NCBI GenBank assembly: GCA_905221605.1
Contig: CAJNDS010000215.1
Location: 62,001 to 126,000 of the forward strand
DNA from: Symbiodinium natans
Lineage: Eukaryota > Sar > Dinophyceae > Suessiales > Symbiodiniaceae
Direction of reading: 5' to 3'
Length of the DNA: 64,000 nucleotides
Part shown: positions 61,679 to 64,000 of the stretch, one piece after another
Numbering within the stretch: the stretch's first letter is position 1
How the letters are laid out: every line of letters begins with the position of its first letter
Translations under genes and position numbers: made by a program
The notes under the pieces: generated by a model
Told to the model about the DNA's origin: nothing
Database searches by the model: none
What the model saw: only the letters and a program-made list of their open reading frames with translations

Positions 61679-62078
61679 GTTCATGGGTTTAGAGTTTAGG
61701 GTAGAGTAAGCTACGAATCTTGAACCTTTCTAAGCAAAACCCTAAAACCAAAGTTGCTTGAACGACCGAGTCCTCCGCACAGATAGGAGGGTCTGAATCG
61801 GTGACTAGCGGAAGTGTTGAAAAACCCTAAACCCTAAGCCCTAAACCCTGAAAAGAACGTGGACCGACGGGGATGGGACGGCAATATGAGATCTTGGCAG
61901 CCCTGTGGTACCCTGTACCCCTTTTTTTGGTTCTGGGCTCCCTTTATCAAGTAACCAAGCAAAACAAGGGTACCCTGCTTAGAAAAAGGTTACCGGGGTA
62001 CCAAGTGGTGAAGGCACCGAAACCGGAGTTTGGGGGCTGCTTGTCGTGGCTACAGGGTTTAGGGTTTAGGGTTTAGGC

Positions 62079-62158
62079 AGAGGGACTGACGTTCTGTCCT
62101 TGGTGCTGCAAGCCGATGCCGCCATACGTGGGCAAAAACAGAGGCATGACTTTCGAGC
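62079..62158 (+). CDS. Exon-like island, unknown gene
   Basis: After GGCAG: GTDVLSLVLQADAAIRGQKQ then RHDFRA (another frame: CPWCCKPMPPYVGKNRG). TTTAGGG upstream, CCCTAAA downstream. Confidence 0.35.
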
Positions 62159-62235
62159 CCTCAACCCTAAAGCGCCTAAACCCTAAACCCTAAACCCTAA
62201 ACCCTAAACCCTAAACCCTAAACCCTAAACCCTGG

Positions 62236-62485
62236 GTGAAAGACCGGCACTTCCTGGAATCCGAGCCGCTTATCAACCCTGGTCTGCACCCGAAGTCCGA
62301 ACCAGTATTCAATCTTGACCAAGGCATGAAACCTACCTTCCTCTGGTCTCCTAAATCAGAGTCTGGGAAGGACCCGGGAACACGTCTAGATGAGAAGGCT
62401 GATTTCAAGGCTGCGTCCAGGATAACGGCTTCGGCTGATTCAGAGTCGAAGCCTGGGATTCCGAGCTACACTACGACATGGAAGG
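62236..62485 (+). CDS. 250-nt coding island with GT donor
   Basis: KDRHFLESEPLINPGLHPKS, then EPVFNLDQGMKPTFLWSPKS and ADSESKPGIPSYTTTWK, ending TGGAAG|GTGAGA. Polar, proline- and serine-rich; one frame open throughout. Unrecognised. Confidence 0.5.
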
Positions 62486-62640
62486 TGAGAGATTCCCTAC
62501 GCACATCCAGATAGCCCTAAACTGCAAGTCCCTAAACCCCAAATCCGAACCCACTCCAGGACCCTATGTCCTAAACTCCTAAACCCCCAAAGCCTAATCC
62601 TTAAAACCCCAACCAAAAACCCTAAACTCCTAAACTTGTG

Positions 62641-62702
62641 ATGTTCAATAGATGGTACTATTATCCCTTCTAAGGACTGTTAGTATCAGCGGGAACATCC
62701 CA
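62641..62702. mobile_element. Element family E, short
   Basis: GATGTTCAATAG ... AGCGGGAACATCCC; central TCTAAGGACTGTTAGTAT shared with the 41869 copy. Confidence 0.6.
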
Positions 62703-62849
62703 ACCCTAAACCCCAGACCAAAACCCTAAACCCTAAGCCCAAAACCCTAAAACCTAGCCCCTAAACCCTAAACTCTAAACCCTAAACCCTAAACCCCAAA
62801 CCCGAAACCCTAAACCCCCCAAACCCTCTTGAGCCCTGAAAGATCCCAG

Positions 62850-62891
62850 GCCCTTTGCATGATCTCCGGGCCAGGGGACGCAGCCGTGAAG
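62850..62891 (+). CDS. Small exon, unknown gene
   Basis: Acceptor TCCCAG; ALCMISGPGDAAVK; GC donor (GCACGG). CCCTAAA upstream, TTTAGGG downstream. Confidence 0.55.
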
Positions 62892-63117
62892 GCACGGCCC
62901 CGCGCCCACTTCAAGGGCTTAGGGCTTAGGGTTTAGGGTTCAGTGTTTAGGGCTTGAGTTTAGGGTTTCGTGTTTAGGGTTTAGGGTTCGGGGTTTAGGG
63001 CTTAGGATTTAGGGTTTAGGGTTTGGGGCTTAGGATTTGGGGTTTAGGGTTTAGGGCTAGGGGTTTGGGGTTTAGGGCTTCGGGTTTAGGGTTGAGGGTT
63101 TAGGGTTAGACCCTAAA

Positions 63118-63214
63118 TTCATGGGGACTGATAGGTAGGGTATCTGTAGTTCTACAATCTTACCTAGGGTACTTACAACCCTACTCATTATAAGTACCCT
63201 GAAAACCTTCAAGT
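63118..63214. mobile_element. Foldback element, family B
   Basis: ATTCATGGGGACTGATAGG left end; AACCTTCAAGTAA right end; GTAGGG/CCCTAC arms. Confidence 0.55.
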
Positions 63215-63579
63215 AAGACCCTATGAGGTTGGGAGTGTAGGATGCGCCTAGATCCTAGGAACCCTAGACTCCCACAGTCCCCCAAAAACTCCAGGAACAA
63301 GCCATGAAAGCGACACGCAGTCTGCCCCCGAAGCACGAAGAACGCGGCAAACGACTGCGGGCTTTGGGCCCCAACCCTAAACCCTGAACGCCAAGAACCT
63401 AAACCCTCGCGAAACCCCAAACCGCAAACCCTAAACCCTAAACTCCAGACCCCAAACCCCAAGCTTGAAAAGGGTTCAGGGTCTCAGGAGCCATACTACG
63501 TAGGTAGTGGTTCGAAATGCCTGTGCCCAAAATGGCCATAAGGCAGGACTCTTATCCCAATGGACCATTCCGTTTACAG

Positions 63580-63880
63580 GACCTTTAGAGCTAAACCCTA
63601 AAGCTCAAAAACCACCAAAACCCTAAAGCCTCAACTGAACCCTGAACCCTACACCCTGAACCCTAAGCCCTAACCCTAAAACCCAAACCCTAAACCCTAA
63701 GCCCTAAACCCCAAGCCCTAAACCTAAACCCCAAACCCTAAGCCCTAAACCCTAAACCCTAAACCCTAAACCCCAAGCCCTAAACCCCAAGCCCTAAACC
63801 TAAACCCCAAACCCCAAACCCTAAACCCCAAACCCCAAACCCTAAACCCCAAACCCTAAACCCTAAACCCTAAGCCCCAT
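63580..63880. repeat. CCCTAAA/CCCCAAG mixed array
   Basis: 300 bp of C-rich variants leading into the last exon. Confidence 0.92.
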
Positions 63881-63889
63881 GTTGGGAAG

Positions 63890-63953
63890 GTGGAGCCCGC
63901 TGGCCTGGCCCGGGCGACCTGGCCGGACCTGCGGGCGCTGGTGATGAAGCCAG
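63890..63953 (+). CDS. Small exon at the window edge, unknown gene
   Basis: Acceptor GGGAAG; VEPAGLARATWPDLRALVMK then P; GC donor (GCCATC). 300 bp of CCCTAAA upstream, TTTAGGG to the window end. The gene continues beyond 64000. Confidence 0.6.
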
Positions 63954-64000
63954 GCCATCCCGAAGTTTAGGGTTTAGGGTTTAGGGTTTAGGGTTTAGGG

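Noticed and set aside
63505-63530. Possible dinoflagellate spliced-leader copy
   Set aside because: The minus strand has TGGCCATTTTGGGC, only partly like the leader; match too short and imperfect.
1-64000. Chromosome end (true telomere)
   Set aside because: Heptamer tracts occur throughout, in both orientations, with exons between them; nothing indicates a terminus.
1-64000. tRNA or rRNA genes
   Set aside because: No cloverleaf or rRNA core sequence noticed on either strand by eye; a dedicated scan was not possible.

Overview
The window looks like nuclear DNA of a dinoflagellate or a close alveolate alga. The reasons are: very low coding density; many exons of about 25-100 nt; 5' splice sites that read mostly GC (a few GT, one GA) with AG at the 3' side; all recognisable exons on the + strand; and telomere-type heptamers (TTTAGGG / CCCTAAA) throughout. 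Genus and species cannot be read from the sequence. I see no prokaryotic, viral, rRNA, tRNA or CRISPR feature. The ORFs that look longest are mostly translated repeats (GFI, poly-V/L/T, poly-G/P) or open frames in intron interiors; the real exons are generally too short to show as ORFs.

The central result is one split gene for an ABC1/AarF/UbiB-family atypical kinase. Its exons run from about 12.6 kb to 51.5 kb on the + strand. In order they give the N-terminal region, the KxGQ motif, the alanine-rich AAAS loop, the VAVK-type lysine, the ELDY..EA.N motif, the HADPHxGN catalytic loop (here HADPHEGN), the DFG motif and the family's C-terminal PPY / TLEGL / DPDYNIY motifs. At least 25 small exons, about 1.5 kb of coding sequence, are spread over about 39 kb. 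Most junctions keep the frame; a few do not and are flagged.

Most exons of this gene sit where a C-rich tract (CCCTAAA and variants) changes to a G-rich tract (TTTAGGG). Read along the gene, introns therefore tend to begin with TTTAGGG and end with CCCTAAA, so the two ends of one intron are complementary. Intron interiors carry several families of short foldback elements (MITE-like), a dispersed element of about 110 bp, simple repeats, and coding-like islands that do not belong to the kinase and look like captured gene fragments.

Layout: 0-12 kb, repeat tracts with exon-like islands of one or more unrecognised upstream genes, and a 235-bp tandem duplication. 12.6-51.5 kb, the kinase gene, including a non-telomeric composite array at 19.3-20.5 kb and a 100-N gap in a CT repeat at 41.2 kb. 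51.5-55.2 kb, small exons ending in a TAG at 55.18 kb, either the kinase tail or a second gene. 55.8-64 kb, exons of a further unrecognised gene or genes reaching the window edge, plus a long poly-G tract at 59.3 kb.
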